Positions 25,749-36,275 are shown, numbered from the stretch's first letter. The stretch is 64,000 nt of DNA from Dyadobacter sp. CY343 (GCF_021390335.1 NZ_JAJUXK010000001.1:620001-684000), one strand, 5' to 3'. A program made the numbers and translations. Notes: generated from the letters alone by a model not told the origin.

Positions 25749-27296
25749 CTACTTCGATTTGGAGATCGTATTATTTTGTAAGATCACAAAAGGCATTTTC
25801 ACATTCCAGTCCGGCTGTATGCGCTCCTGGTTCAGGAAACCCCTGGAAAAATTTCCCAGTGCAATATCCATATCCCCATCTCCGTCCCAGTCACCTGCGT
25901 CCATACAAATCCACCGGCCCATTTTGTCCGGCAACGCGATAAACGGCGCGAAGTTCAGTGGTTTTAGTGGATCACTTTTGAAGTAAAGGAATTTTTCGTA
26001 GGGTTTATTTTTAAGATCGGCGAAGAATGCGATGGTGGCCATTTCCACTTTTCCATCCTGGTCGAAATCGGCGGCGACAGCTTTGGTGCAGCCGTTGATC
26101 GGGTAGAAAAATGTCTGTTTGAATGTCAGATTCCCGGTATTGGTGAAGACATAAACTCCGTGGTAAGGTTTTAAAATCCTCGAATAATCGCTGTTATCGC
26201 CTGCTGTGTAAAGAATATCCTCTTTTCCGTCAGCATTCATATCCATTAACTGAAAGCTGCTGGATCCGTAAACCGGCGGAAACCGAAGGATATTGCGTTC
26301 TTCAAATCCGCCTTTTTTGTTATTTAAAAACACCCATATTCCCTCGTCGCCGTGGGCAAAGAGTGCCATAATATCCGGCCAGCCGTCGTTATTGAAGTCG
26401 CGTATAGTGGTATGCGTTGCGCCTGGTACCTCTTTCACGACCACTTTCTGGAAAGTGTGATCAGGTAATTGTTTGAGTAAATACAATCCGCCCAGGTTAT
26501 GGCCAAATGCGCAGACCAGATAATCGGTCAGGTTGTCTTGGTTAAAATCTACTGGTGTCGTTTCAATAGGGCGGATCAGTTCTCTGGAAATTTGAACTAT
26601 TCCGGCTTGTTTGTCTTTGCTTATTAGTGAAATCTGCCCCCTCGTCTCATCCAGTGCGCGCATTCCGCCCATGGCCGTTATAATGTATTTTCCACTCTTT
26701 TCGGCTGAAAAACTGATATTGACAGGTGGTGAAATCAGTTTTTCCAGGAAGGTTTTGTCTAATTTCTGATTATAACTATAAAGTGCTGGCTCACTGGCTG
26801 GGCCAACCAGTAATTCCTTTACCAAAGTATCGAATTTGACAACCATCGTACTCGCTATCGCAGAATCTTCCGCTGGTTTTAGCAATTTGAAAAGTTCGTT
26901 TTGCAGTGCATTCGGTGCGGTTTGTCCGGGTTTGGTAAGGGAATCGGGCGCCAGGGTTTCGTAATATTTCAGGAGCTTTTGCCAGTCGGGCGAGGAAATA
27001 GTCGATTGCTGGCTGTGGAGGTACATATTTCCTTCCAAAACCTCAACACCCAGCCGCTCCGCCATCGCCGGAAGAACGTTTTCCCGCCAGGTAACTTTGT
27101 CAAGTAGCTCAGGACCGGGGGTGAGATGACAATTTCCGCAATATTTAGTAGCAAGTTGCTGCCCCTCAGTCAGCAATGTTTCGTCTTTGCTTGGCCCGCA
27201 GGAAATAAGTGAAATCACCATTATCAGACAGCCCAAAGCGATTTTCAGATTACCGGCGGATCGGTAACATCCTGTATTCAGGGTAAAAAGCGTCAT
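25749..27296 (-). CDS. Lipoprotein with cytochrome-c type haem motif and FG-GAP/VCBS repeats
   Basis: 515 residues. A lipobox (ISLISC) is preceded by a long hydrophilic lead; a start at the Met just before VISLISC would give a normal signal. A CXXCH motif (KYCGNCHL) near residue 52 marks a haem-c binding site. From about 190 on, at least five FG-GAP calcium-binding blades can be read (DFNQDNLTD, DFNNDGWPD, DMNADGKED, DFDQDGKVE, DWDGDGDMD), giving a beta-propeller. It is probably an envelope protein joining an electron-transfer site to a propeller. Function unknown. Divergent from SusC of locus 2. Confidence 0.85.
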   Translation of the reverse strand: MTLFTLNTGCYRSAGNLKIALGCLIMVISLISCGPSKDETLLTEGQQLATKYCGNCHLTPGPELLDKVTWRENVLPAMAERLGVEVLEGNMYLHSQQSTISSPDWQKLLKYYETLAPDSLTKPGQTAPNALQNELFKLLKPAEDSAIASTMVVKFDTLVKELLVGPASEPALYSYNQKLDKTFLEKLISPPVNISFSAEKSGKYIITAMGGMRALDETRGQISLISKDKQAGIVQISRELIRPIETTPVDFNQDNLTDYLVCAFGHNLGGLYLLKQLPDHTFQKVVVKEVPGATHTTIRDFNNDGWPDIMALFAHGDEGIWVFLNNKKGGFEERNILRFPPVYGSSSFQLMDMNADGKEDILYTAGDNSDYSRILKPYHGVYVFTNTGNLTFKQTFFYPINGCTKAVAADFDQDGKVEMATIAFFADLKNKPYEKFLYFKSDPLKPLNFAPFIALPDKMGRWICMDAGDWDGDGDMDIALGNFSRGFLNQERIQPDWNVKMPFVILQNNTISKSK

Positions 27297-27467
27297 AAAT
27301 TTTTATATCAATATCGTACAATGATTTTTGTGAAGATAGGACAGAAAGAGCGTCCGGAACTGGTCGAAAATCGGCTGAACTAACACTATTTTATCCGTTT
27401 CTAATACTATTATATATCAAAATAAAAATATCAATGAAAATGGGTCAATAATTTGTGCGAATAATGA

Positions 27468-27475
27468 TAGATTTG
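27468..27475 (+). promoter_or_regulatory. Candidate -7 box for SusC/SusD locus 2
   Basis: TAGATTTG fits TANNTTTG, 34 nt before the SusC ATG. No -33 TTG at the ideal distance. Confidence 0.4.
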
Positions 27476-27509
27476 ATTGCTTAATAAATTATTAACCTAA
27501 AAGGAAACT

Positions 27510-30500
27510 ATGAAAAGAATCTACAAGAGCTCCGCATGGGGTGTCTTATTCTGCTTCATGCTAAGTTTTGCAACACTTGCAGTTGCACAAGATCGAAAAG
27601 TTACCGGTAAAGTCACAGATGTCGCAGGGGTTGGCATACCCGGCGCAACCGTAGTCGTTAAAGGTACACAGAGCGGCACCAACACAAATGCAGACGGTGA
27701 ATTCTCGATGAACGTCGCCTCGTCAAATGCCACGCTGATCATCAGCTTCGTAGGGTACAAGACCATGGAAGTACAGGTTGGAAATCAAACTTCGCTCGAC
27801 ATTAAAATGGACGACGACGTTTCGGCACTGGAAGAGGTAATCGTAACAGGTTACTCTGTTGACAGCCGCCGTGAAACAACAGGAGCGGTTTCTACCGTTA
27901 AATCAAAGGATTTGACTGCGTCGCCTTCGGGTAACGTGGAACAGCAGCTTCAGGGTCGTGTGGCCGGGGTTACCGTAATCACAAACGGACAGCCAGGTAC
28001 GACCAGCCAGATCCGTGTGCGTGGTTTTGGTGCTTTCGGGGGTAATGAGCCTTTGTATGTAGTCGATGGAGTCCCGACAGGTTCCACAGATTTTCTTAAC
28101 CCGGACGACATCGAGTCGACCACCGTACTGAAAGATGCTGCTGCTGCTTCCATTTACGGAGCGCGTGCTGCGAACGGTGTAATTGTTTACACTACCAAAA
28201 AAGGAACCAAGAAAGCGAAAAAATTATCTGTCACTTACGATGGACTTTTCGGTATCACAACTCCTGGAAAAGGCCAGCCGATGCTTAATCCACAGGAACA
28301 GGCTGAATGGACGTGGCAGGCGATCAGAAATGACGCATTTCAGGGTGATTCACTTCCTAAATTCAACAATGTAGCGAGTGGCCAGTACGGTTCAGGAGAT
28401 ACCCCGGTATTGCCAGACTATATCAACGTAGGCGGTGCGACGGGCGTACGTGGTACTTTGGACCTGGAAGCTGAAAGAAAGAAATACAATGTAAATCCAG
28501 CAGCTGGTACTATTTATCAGGTAGTTAAGGCAAACAAGCAAGGTACTGACTGGTACGATGCGATCACCCGCAACGCGCCGCTTCAACGTCACACGCTTGG
28601 TTTTTCAGGTGGTGGAGATAACAGCCGCGTTTATGCTGGTTTCAGTATTCAGGATCAAAAAGGTATCCTGGAAAACAACAGCTTCAAACGCTATGCTTTC
28701 CGTATCAATTCCGAATTTGATGTGTTGAAAAATCTACGGTTCGGTCAGAATGCACAGTTTACTTACTTGCAGGTACTTGGCTTGAACGGTGGAAGTGGCG
28801 GTAGAGGAGTTGCTTCGGAAGAAAATGACATTCTTTCTGCATTCCGTATGCCTTCCATTATTCCTGTTTACGATGAATTCGGCGGGTATGCAGGTACTGC
28901 TGCAAAAGGTTTTAACAACCCGAGAAACCCGGTTGCGAGCCGTGACGGTCTGAAAGACAACAATGCATTCGCAGGAAATGGTTTTGGTAACTTCTATGCA
29001 GAACTGGATGTGATCCCGGGATTGACATTGAGGTCCAGCATTGGCGGACAATACAGCAATTACGCCAACCGCGGATTTAACAGGTTACAATACGAAAACT
29101 CTGAGAACAACTCCGCATTCGGCTACAACGAAGGATCCGGACACCGCTTTTCCTGGACTTTCACAAATACACTTAACTTCAAAAAGCAGCTTGGACTGCA
29201 CAATGTAGAGGTTTTGTTAGGTCAGGAAGCGTTGAACAGCGGAGTTGGTAAAAATCAGAATTCATCTGGTTTGAATCCTTTTTCCACGGATATCAACTAC
29301 ATTAATATGAACAATGTGGGGTCGAGGATCGTAGGCAGCGATTTCTATAAAGGGGTTAATTTCTATTCCCTTTTTGCAAGAGCTAACTATACGTTCAACG
29401 ACAAGTATATCCTGACAGGGGTTGTTCGCCGTGACGGATCTTCCAGATTTGGTTCTAACAGCCGTTTCGGGGTATTCCCTGCATTCTCGGCAGCTTGGAG
29501 AGTATCTTCTGAGAACTTCATGAAAAGCGTTCCTTTCGTTACCGAGCTGAAAGTTAGGGGTGGATACGGTTTGATGGGTAACTCGAATAACGTGGATCCA
29601 AACAATCAGTACAGCCTTTACGGTGCGAGCCTTGGGCAATCTTCCTACGATTTGAATGGTACCAACTCCAGCGCGCTGGAAGGATATTACCGGACCCGTA
29701 TCGGAAACAAGGATGCGAAATGGGAAACCAGTATCACCAAGAATATCGGTATCGACGCGACTTTGCTGAAAGGCAAGCTGGACATTATCCTCGATTTCTG
29801 GCAAAAAGATACCAAAGACCTGTTATTCCAGGTTCCGGTAACTGCTACTGCCGGGTATGATGCCGCTGTTCCTTCTGTGAATGTGGGTAAAATGTCTAAC
29901 AAAGGTATTGACTTGCAGATCATTACACGTGGCCGCATTACAAATGACCTTGGTTACGAAGTGAATTTCACGGCTGGTATTCTTAAAAACAACATTGAAT
30001 CCCTGGCTCCTGGAATTGACTATCTGACGGTTAACCCGGATTTCCGCGGCATTAAGCCGATCAGAAACCAGATCGGATATGCGATTTCTTCTTTCTACGG
30101 TTACAATGTGGTTGGTCTGTTCAAGGATAGAGCTGAGGTAGATGCTGCCGCAACTCAGGAAGGTGCAGCTCCGGGCCGTTTCCGTTATGAAGATATCAAT
30201 GGCGACGGTGCGATCAATGCTGACGACCGTACTTATCTTGGCAGCCCGGTTCCTAAATTTACAGGCGGTATCAATCTGCGGTTTACATTCAAAGGTTTTG
30301 ATCTTGAAACCTACATGTACACATCGGTTGGTAACAAGATTTTCAACGTATCGAAATGGTTCACAGATTTCTATCCTTCATTTACGGGAGCGGCTGTTAG
30401 CTCACGTGTGAAAGATTCATGGTTGCCAGACCGTACCAATACTGAAACGCCGATCTTCGAAAGCACTTCTAATTTCAGTACCAACACCCAGTCGAACTCA

Positions 30501-30755
30501 TTTTATGTAGAGGACGGTACTTTCTTCAGAATGCAGAACGTGACACTCGGCTATACGCTGCCAGGTAACCTCCTGAGCAAGATCCGCATGCAAAAAGTTA
30601 GGATTTTCGCTTCGACCAATAACCTGTTCACAGTGACCAAATATCAGGGACTTGATCCAGGTGTAGGCGGAAGTGCAGATACCAACTTCGGTATTGACCT
30701 TGGTAACTATCCGATTACAAGAAGCTATACAGTTGGAATCAATTTAGGCTTTTAA
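27510..30755 (+). CDS. SusC/RagA family TonB-linked outer membrane transporter (locus 2)
   Basis: 1081 residues. Signal peptide ends LAVAQ; the carboxypeptidase-regulatory-like domain (GKVTDVAGVGIPGATVVVKG) and a plug with LEEVIVTGYS and LYVVDGVPTG follow. The barrel ends TRSYTVGINLGF. Compared with the locus 1 and locus 3 proteins, the plug lacks an obvious insertion and the length is at the upper end of the family. It works with the SusD 36 nt downstream to import an unidentified oligomer. Divergent from the haem/FG-GAP lipoprotein. Confidence 0.94.
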   Translation: MKRIYKSSAWGVLFCFMLSFATLAVAQDRKVTGKVTDVAGVGIPGATVVVKGTQSGTNTNADGEFSMNVASSNATLIISFVGYKTMEVQVGNQTSLDIKMDDDVSALEEVIVTGYSVDSRRETTGAVSTVKSKDLTASPSGNVEQQLQGRVAGVTVITNGQPGTTSQIRVRGFGAFGGNEPLYVVDGVPTGSTDFLNPDDIESTTVLKDAAAASIYGARAANGVIVYTTKKGTKKAKKLSVTYDGLFGITTPGKGQPMLNPQEQAEWTWQAIRNDAFQGDSLPKFNNVASGQYGSGDTPVLPDYINVGGATGVRGTLDLEAERKKYNVNPAAGTIYQVVKANKQGTDWYDAITRNAPLQRHTLGFSGGGDNSRVYAGFSIQDQKGILENNSFKRYAFRINSEFDVLKNLRFGQNAQFTYLQVLGLNGGSGGRGVASEENDILSAFRMPSIIPVYDEFGGYAGTAAKGFNNPRNPVASRDGLKDNNAFAGNGFGNFYAELDVIPGLTLRSSIGGQYSNYANRGFNRLQYENSENNSAFGYNEGSGHRFSWTFTNTLNFKKQLGLHNVEVLLGQEALNSGVGKNQNSSGLNPFSTDINYINMNNVGSRIVGSDFYKGVNFYSLFARANYTFNDKYILTGVVRRDGSSRFGSNSRFGVFPAFSAAWRVSSENFMKSVPFVTELKVRGGYGLMGNSNNVDPNNQYSLYGASLGQSSYDLNGTNSSALEGYYRTRIGNKDAKWETSITKNIGIDATLLKGKLDIILDFWQKDTKDLLFQVPVTATAGYDAAVPSVNVGKMSNKGIDLQIITRGRITNDLGYEVNFTAGILKNNIESLAPGIDYLTVNPDFRGIKPIRNQIGYAISSFYGYNVVGLFKDRAEVDAAATQEGAAPGRFRYEDINGDGAINADDRTYLGSPVPKFTGGINLRFTFKGFDLETYMYTSVGNKIFNVSKWFTDFYPSFTGAAVSSRVKDSWLPDRTNTETPIFESTSNFSTNTQSNSFYVEDGTFFRMQNVTLGYTLPGNLLSKIRMQKVRIFASTNNLFTVTKYQGLDPGVGGSADTNFGIDLGNYPITRSYTVGINLGF

Positions 30756-30791
30756 GAAACAGTGAAAGCAGATTCAGACCAGTTTAGACAC

Positions 30792-32552
30792 ATGAATAAC
30801 ATTTCTGAAAATATGGAAAAATTAAAATCAAAGGGAGGTATAGTTCTGTTGGCGCTAGTGATGCTGATTGGCTATTCCTGCAAAGAAAGCTTTTTGGAAA
30901 TACCAGCTACCGGTCAGCTTGATGAGGGCCAGTTGTCTACCAAAAAGGGAATAGAAGGAGTGCTTGTTTCCGTGTACGGACAGTTGAACGGCCGTGCAAA
31001 CAGGATGGCGAGCGCAAGTAACTGGGTGTGGGGAAGTATCCGCGGCGGCGACGCAAACAAAGGAACTGACCCAGGCGATTTCAGTGACATCAACCCGATC
31101 CAGCGTTTTGAATATCAGACGACGCAGGGTGTTATTGTTGACAAATGGAAGGGTAACTATGAAGGTGTAGCCCGTGCAAACCTGGTTATGAAATTGTTGG
31201 GTATTGCGCAGGCCGACGTTACGGACGAGGATAAGAAGAGAATTGGCGGCGAAGCAAGATTTTTGCGCGGCCACTATTACTTCGAACTCAAACGCGGTTT
31301 CAATAATACGCCTTATGTAGATGAAACGATGGATTATGGAACCGGAATTGAGAAGGTTTCAAATACATCTGAACTGTGGCCGATGATCGAAGCGGATATG
31401 AAATTTGCTTACGAGAACCTGCCTGAAACACAGACTGCTGCGGGAAGGATCAATAAATGGGGTGCTGCTGCATATCTCGCGAAAGTGTATATGTATCAGA
31501 AAAAATTTGCCGAGGCAAAAGCACTTTACGACCTGATCATGGCTAGTGGAAAAACGACCAACGGAAAGAAATATGCGCTGGTTCCTCGTTTTCAGGATGC
31601 ATTTAAAGCTTCAAACGATAATAGTCCGGAGTCTGTTTTTGCGATCCAGGCTGCTGCGAATACGGGAAGTGTTAACAATGCGAACCCTGATTTCGACTTA
31701 AACTGGCCTTATAACACAGGCCCGAATGGTCCGGGAAACTGCTGCAGTTTCTTCTCTCCAAGTTTCGAGCTGGTTAACTCATTCCGTACCGATGCGAACG
31801 GGCTTCCATTGCTGGACGGTTCTTACAACGTGGGAGCGAATGAAGTGAAATCTGATATGGGTATCAAAAGCAATGCTACATTCGTGCCAGACGCTGGTCG
31901 CCTTGACCCACGTTTGGACCATTCAGTAGGTCGCCGCGGTATTCCTTACCTGGACTGGATCAAACACCCGGGTGCTGACTGGATTCGTAACCAGGCTAAT
32001 GCCGGACCTTATTCGCCTAAAAAATATGCGTATTACAAAGCAGATGTAGGTTCCTTGCAAGACAACAGCTCATGGACACCAGGTTACACTGCGATCAACG
32101 TGAATATCATCCGTTTTGCTGATGTGCTGTTAATGGCAGCAGAGGCGGAGATTGAAGTAGGTTCACTCGAAAAAGCGCGCGAGTATACCAATGTCGTTCG
32201 CGAAAGAGCTTCGCTGCCTGCCAGCTTTGTGAAAATTGATACATTAAATGCTGCAAACTATGTAATCGGTCTTTACAAAACTCCGTGGGCTTCCAAAGAC
32301 GATGCGCGTAAAGCTGTTCGGTTTGAAAGAAAATTGGAGCTTTCAGGCGAAGGTCACCGCTTTTTCGACCTCGTTCGCTGGGGTACTGCTGCAACTGAAA
32401 TCAATGCTTATCTTACCTACGAAGGTAAAAAGCTGAGCGGTGCATTGGGTGGTGCGAAATTTACTCCTAACAAAAACGAGTATCTTCCATTGCCGCAGGA
32501 ACAGATAGATTTGGTCGGGAAGGATGTACTTATACAGAATCCGGGCTACTAA
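30792..32552 (+). CDS. SusD/RagB family lipoprotein (locus 2)
   Basis: 586 residues from the ATG that begins MNNISENMEKLKSKGG; another ATG seven codons later is equally plausible and gives a shorter signal. The lipobox is LIGYSC. SusD blocks include GEARFLRGHYYFELKRGF and, near the end, KAVRFERKLELSGEGHRFFD followed by LVRWG, both diagnostic for the RagB/SusD family. It ends with YLPLPQEQIDLVGKD. Surface substrate-binding lid of the SusC encoded just upstream. A hairpin terminator follows. Confidence 0.92.
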   Translation: MNNISENMEKLKSKGGIVLLALVMLIGYSCKESFLEIPATGQLDEGQLSTKKGIEGVLVSVYGQLNGRANRMASASNWVWGSIRGGDANKGTDPGDFSDINPIQRFEYQTTQGVIVDKWKGNYEGVARANLVMKLLGIAQADVTDEDKKRIGGEARFLRGHYYFELKRGFNNTPYVDETMDYGTGIEKVSNTSELWPMIEADMKFAYENLPETQTAAGRINKWGAAAYLAKVYMYQKKFAEAKALYDLIMASGKTTNGKKYALVPRFQDAFKASNDNSPESVFAIQAAANTGSVNNANPDFDLNWPYNTGPNGPGNCCSFFSPSFELVNSFRTDANGLPLLDGSYNVGANEVKSDMGIKSNATFVPDAGRLDPRLDHSVGRRGIPYLDWIKHPGADWIRNQANAGPYSPKKYAYYKADVGSLQDNSSWTPGYTAINVNIIRFADVLLMAAEAEIEVGSLEKAREYTNVVRERASLPASFVKIDTLNAANYVIGLYKTPWASKDDARKAVRFERKLELSGEGHRFFDLVRWGTAATEINAYLTYEGKKLSGALGGAKFTPNKNEYLPLPQEQIDLVGKDVLIQNPGY

Positions 32553-32572
32553 GAGTAATTAATTTTTAAATT

Positions 32573-32604
32573 AAAGGAGATGGTATTCATTTGCCATCTC
32601 CTTT
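32573..32604 (+). terminator. Hairpin after SusD of locus 2
   Basis: Arms AAAGGAGATGG and CCATCTCCTTT (11 bp, perfect) with a 10-nt loop. A short T/A stretch follows, so it may be a partial terminator or attenuator in front of the propeller lipoprotein gene. Confidence 0.7.
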
Positions 32605-32653
32605 ATTAATTTCGAGTAATCCCTTGCAACAATTTTTACCTCGCTTAACGTCT

Positions 32654-35600
32654 GTGAAACATTTCCTCCTGGCAACCCTCTTTTCATCCCTTCTGTTAGC
32701 TTGCAAAAAAGAGGTCAAAACATTTACCCAGCTCGACCCGGATGGGACCGGCATTTCATTTGCTAACCGCATCGCCGAAAATGATACGATGAACATACTG
32801 GCTTTTGAGTATGTGTATAATGGCGGCGGCGTGGCTTTGGGAGATTTTAATAATGATAGTCTTACCGACGTATACTTCACAGGGAATACCGTCGAAAACC
32901 GCCTTTATCTCAATAAGGGAGATTTTAAATTTGAAGATATTACAAAACAGGCAGGCGTTGCTCCTAAGAACAAATGGTCTACCGGAGTGGCTTTGGTGGA
33001 TATTAATAATGATAACCTGCTGGATATTTACGTTTGCGCCTCGGTAAGGGAAGTTGCTGGCGAGCGGGAGAATCTGCTTTATGTAAATCAGGGACTGGAT
33101 AAAGACAAAGTGCCCGTTTTCAAGGAAATGGGAAAGGAATATGGCATTGCCGACACTACACACACCACCAATGCAGCTTTCTTCGATTATGATAATGACG
33201 GAGATCTTGACCTTTTCCTACTGGTCAATGAAATGGACGATAATAATTTTCCCAACAAATACCACAAAAAGATCGTCGACGGCTCGTCGCGCCGGACGGA
33301 CAGGCTTTACCGGAATGATTGGAATGCCGATTTGAAACACCCTGTTTTTACAAATGTATCCAAGGAAGCAGGTATCCTGATAGAAGGTTATGGACTCGGA
33401 GTTAATGTAACCGACGTGAATCAGGACGGTTGGAAGGACATTTACGTGACAAACGACTACCTGACCAACGACCTGCTGTATATCAATAACGGCGACGGAA
33501 CCTTTACAGACAAGGCGGCCACCTACTTTAAACATACGTCCCATTCTGCGATGGGGAACGATATTGCCGACATTAACAACGACGGGCTCGTGGATGTGAT
33601 CGCGGTGGATATGATGCCTGCGACCAACAAGCGGAAGAAAATGATGACGCCCGCAAATAGCTACGTCACTTACCAGAATAACGAATTATTCGGTTACCAA
33701 TATCAGGTTGCGAGGAATACTTTGCAACTGAATCAGGGAGCGCCAGGAACTAGTAAACATCCGGTATTCAGTGAGGTAGGTTTATTGAGCGGCATTGCCG
33801 AAACGGATTGGAGCTGGACTCCTATGGTAACGGATTTTGATAATGACGGTTTACGGGATATGATTATTACCAATGGTTTTCCGCGCGATATTACCGACCT
33901 GGATTTCATAGCCTACCGGAATGAAGTTTCAAGTGTGATGGAACCGATGATGATGCTGGACTATATTCCGGCGGTGAAATTGAAAAATTTTGCATTCAAA
34001 AATGAGGGTAATCTGGGTTTCAGGGACGTGACCGACGCCTGGGGTATTGAAACGCCGGGCTTTTCAAATGGCGCAGCTTACGCGGATCTGGACAATGACG
34101 GCGATCTGGATTATGTTGTGAACAATATCAACGATTCTGCGGCTGTTTTCCGAAACAATAGCATCCAGATCAAGGCTGATGAAAGCAATTATTTACGGGT
34201 AGGTTTCAAGGGTGACCGGTATAATCAAAAGGGTATTGGTGCGATCGTAGAGATCACTTATGCAAATGGGCAGAAGCAAATAGCCGAAAATTCACCTTAC
34301 CGCGGGTATTTATCTACTGTTGAGCCGGTTGCGCATTTTGGGTTGGGGAAAGTTAAAACCGTCACCGAACTGAAAGTGACCTGGCCGGGCGGCAATACGC
34401 AGATATTGAAGAATATCGCAGCCAATAGGGTTTTGGTATTAAATGAAAAAGATGCAAAAACACCCGCTGAAACAGGCGGGGCGCCAACTGGGAAAACGTT
34501 ATTTCAGGACATTACCAGCGTGCTGAATGTACCTTTTGTGCACGAGGAAAACGACGTGATCGATTTCAATGTACAAAAGCTGATCCCGCATAAGTTATCC
34601 CAATTCGGCCCGTCGCTCGCAGCGGGCGACGTGAATGGTGATGGACTGGACGATATTTTTATCGGCGGGGCCGTGCAGCACAAAGGTCGTTTTCTGATCC
34701 AGCAGCCGGGCGGCAAGTTTAAAGTGACCGATCTGCTGCCAGGAATGGACGGATTATCCAAGGATACCGAGGATATGGGCGTGCTGCTTTTCGACGCGGA
34801 CAACGACAAAGATCTGGATCTGTTTATCGTGAGCGGAAGTTATGAGCTTAACAGGGATTCGCCCGGGCTGCGGAGCATTTTATATATCAATGATGGAAAG
34901 GGAAAATTCAGCCTGGACACGCCGGCTTTGCCGCAGCTTTCGATAAATGGTTCGTGCGTAAAAGCGGTGGACTTCGATAAGGACGGTGATCTTGACCTGT
35001 TTATAGGCGGCCGGGTTGAGTCGGGCATGTACCCGAAACCCGTTTCCAGCTATATTTTAAGGAATGATACCAAGAATAATGTCGTGAAATTTTCAGATGC
35101 AACCGCCGCAGTAGCTCCCGAACTTGTGAATATGGGCCTGGTATGTGACGCGCTCTGGACAGATTTTGACAATGACGGTTGGGTTGACTTAATGGTGGCG
35201 GGTGAATGGATGCCCCTGACTTTTCTCAAAAACGAAAAAGGGAAGTTTAAGAAAGTGATTTCCGGCCTGGAAAATAAGAAAGGCTGGTGGGGAAGTCTGG
35301 TCGCCGGCGACTTTGATAACGACGGAGATATGGATTATATCGCCGGAAACCTGGGGCTGAATTCACTGAGCCGAGCTTCTGAAACGCGACCGGTAAGTAT
35401 GTTTGCCAAAGACTTTAACAATGACGGTTACTTTGATGCGATACCGACCGTTTTTTACAAAGCCGAAGACCAAACCTACAAGGAATTTCCATACAATACC
35501 CGTGACGATCTTGGTAAGCAGATTATCCAGGTTCGCCAGCGGTTTCAGGAATACAGCAAGTTTGCACAATCTTCACTTTCCGATATTTTAAAACCAGAAG

Positions 35601-36199
35601 AATTAAAGGACGCGCTGCAAGTAACCGCTAACTGGATGAAAAGCAGCTACGTTGAAAATCAGGGAAATGGAAAGTTTATCATCCGCGAACTGCCGCTGAA
35701 AGCACAGTTTGCACCCATTTTCGGTATGGTAGCGGACGATTTTGATCAGGACGGAAATCTGGATGTGATGATTTCAGGTAATGATTATGGTTCCGAAGTA
35801 TCTGTCGGAAGGTACGATGCTTTTTATGGATTGGTGTTGAAAGGGAAAGGCAATGGGCAATTTGAACCGCTGAGCCACGCACAGAGCGGATATTTGACGA
35901 AAGGTAATGCAAAAGCACTGGTACGTTTGAATGCAGGAAATGGAAAGCAAATCACCGCTACTTCACAAAATCGCGATTCGATACGGTTTCACCAGAATAT
36001 GCTGACTTCCCGGATCGTACAGATTTCTGCAATGGAAACTTCTGCTATTTTGAAACTTAAAAACGGAAAAACCCGGAAAGAAGAGCTGAATTTTGGTTCC
36101 TCGTTTTTGTCGCAATCGGCCCACTCGCTTGCATTACCGCCTTATGTGAAAGAAGCGGTTATCGTGGATTCAAAAGGAGCGCAGCGGGTAGTGAAATAA
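32654..36199 (+). CDS. FG-GAP/VCBS repeat lipoprotein with ASPIC/UnbV domain
   Basis: 1181 residues from a GTG that gives a textbook lipoprotein signal (KHFLLATLFSSLLLAC). Fourteen FG-GAP blades can be read, seven before and seven after the middle (for example DFNNDSLTD, DYDNDGDLD, DVNQDGWKD; later DVNGDGLDD, DFDKDGDLD, DFDQDGNLD). Between them is an ASPIC/UnbV domain (KGIGAIVEITYANGQKQIAE, then VTWPGGNTQILKNI). This is the CRTAC-like type often encoded after SusC/SusD pairs in Cytophagales. It is probably surface-exposed and calcium-binding, perhaps for substrate or cell adhesion. Length is large for the family. Confidence 0.88.
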   Translation: MKHFLLATLFSSLLLACKKEVKTFTQLDPDGTGISFANRIAENDTMNILAFEYVYNGGGVALGDFNNDSLTDVYFTGNTVENRLYLNKGDFKFEDITKQAGVAPKNKWSTGVALVDINNDNLLDIYVCASVREVAGERENLLYVNQGLDKDKVPVFKEMGKEYGIADTTHTTNAAFFDYDNDGDLDLFLLVNEMDDNNFPNKYHKKIVDGSSRRTDRLYRNDWNADLKHPVFTNVSKEAGILIEGYGLGVNVTDVNQDGWKDIYVTNDYLTNDLLYINNGDGTFTDKAATYFKHTSHSAMGNDIADINNDGLVDVIAVDMMPATNKRKKMMTPANSYVTYQNNELFGYQYQVARNTLQLNQGAPGTSKHPVFSEVGLLSGIAETDWSWTPMVTDFDNDGLRDMIITNGFPRDITDLDFIAYRNEVSSVMEPMMMLDYIPAVKLKNFAFKNEGNLGFRDVTDAWGIETPGFSNGAAYADLDNDGDLDYVVNNINDSAAVFRNNSIQIKADESNYLRVGFKGDRYNQKGIGAIVEITYANGQKQIAENSPYRGYLSTVEPVAHFGLGKVKTVTELKVTWPGGNTQILKNIAANRVLVLNEKDAKTPAETGGAPTGKTLFQDITSVLNVPFVHEENDVIDFNVQKLIPHKLSQFGPSLAAGDVNGDGLDDIFIGGAVQHKGRFLIQQPGGKFKVTDLLPGMDGLSKDTEDMGVLLFDADNDKDLDLFIVSGSYELNRDSPGLRSILYINDGKGKFSLDTPALPQLSINGSCVKAVDFDKDGDLDLFIGGRVESGMYPKPVSSYILRNDTKNNVVKFSDATAAVAPELVNMGLVCDALWTDFDNDGWVDLMVAGEWMPLTFLKNEKGKFKKVISGLENKKGWWGSLVAGDFDNDGDMDYIAGNLGLNSLSRASETRPVSMFAKDFNNDGYFDAIPTVFYKAEDQTYKEFPYNTRDDLGKQIIQVRQRFQEYSKFAQSSLSDILKPEELKDALQVTANWMKSSYVENQGNGKFIIRELPLKAQFAPIFGMVADDFDQDGNLDVMISGNDYGSEVSVGRYDAFYGLVLKGKGNGQFEPLSHAQSGYLTKGNAKALVRLNAGNGKQITATSQNRDSIRFHQNMLTSRIVQISAMETSAILKLKNGKTRKEELNFGSSFLSQSAHSLALPPYVKEAVIVDSKGAQRVVK

Positions 36200-36235
36200 T
36201 ATTATCACACAGGATATTTGATTGGCATCACATTA

Positions 36236-36268
36236 AAAAGCCTCTTTGCGAAATGCATTGAGGCTTTT
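36236..36268. terminator. Bidirectional terminator between propeller gene and hsp20
   Basis: Arms AAAAGCCTC and GAGGCTTTT with a 15-nt loop, A run on one side and T run on the other; lies between converging genes. Confidence 0.8.
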
Positions 36269-36275
36269 ACTTATA

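Noticed and set aside
32591..32653. TTG start of the propeller lipoprotein at 32591
   Set aside because: It lies within the terminator hairpin; the GTG at 32654 gives a proper lipoprotein signal.
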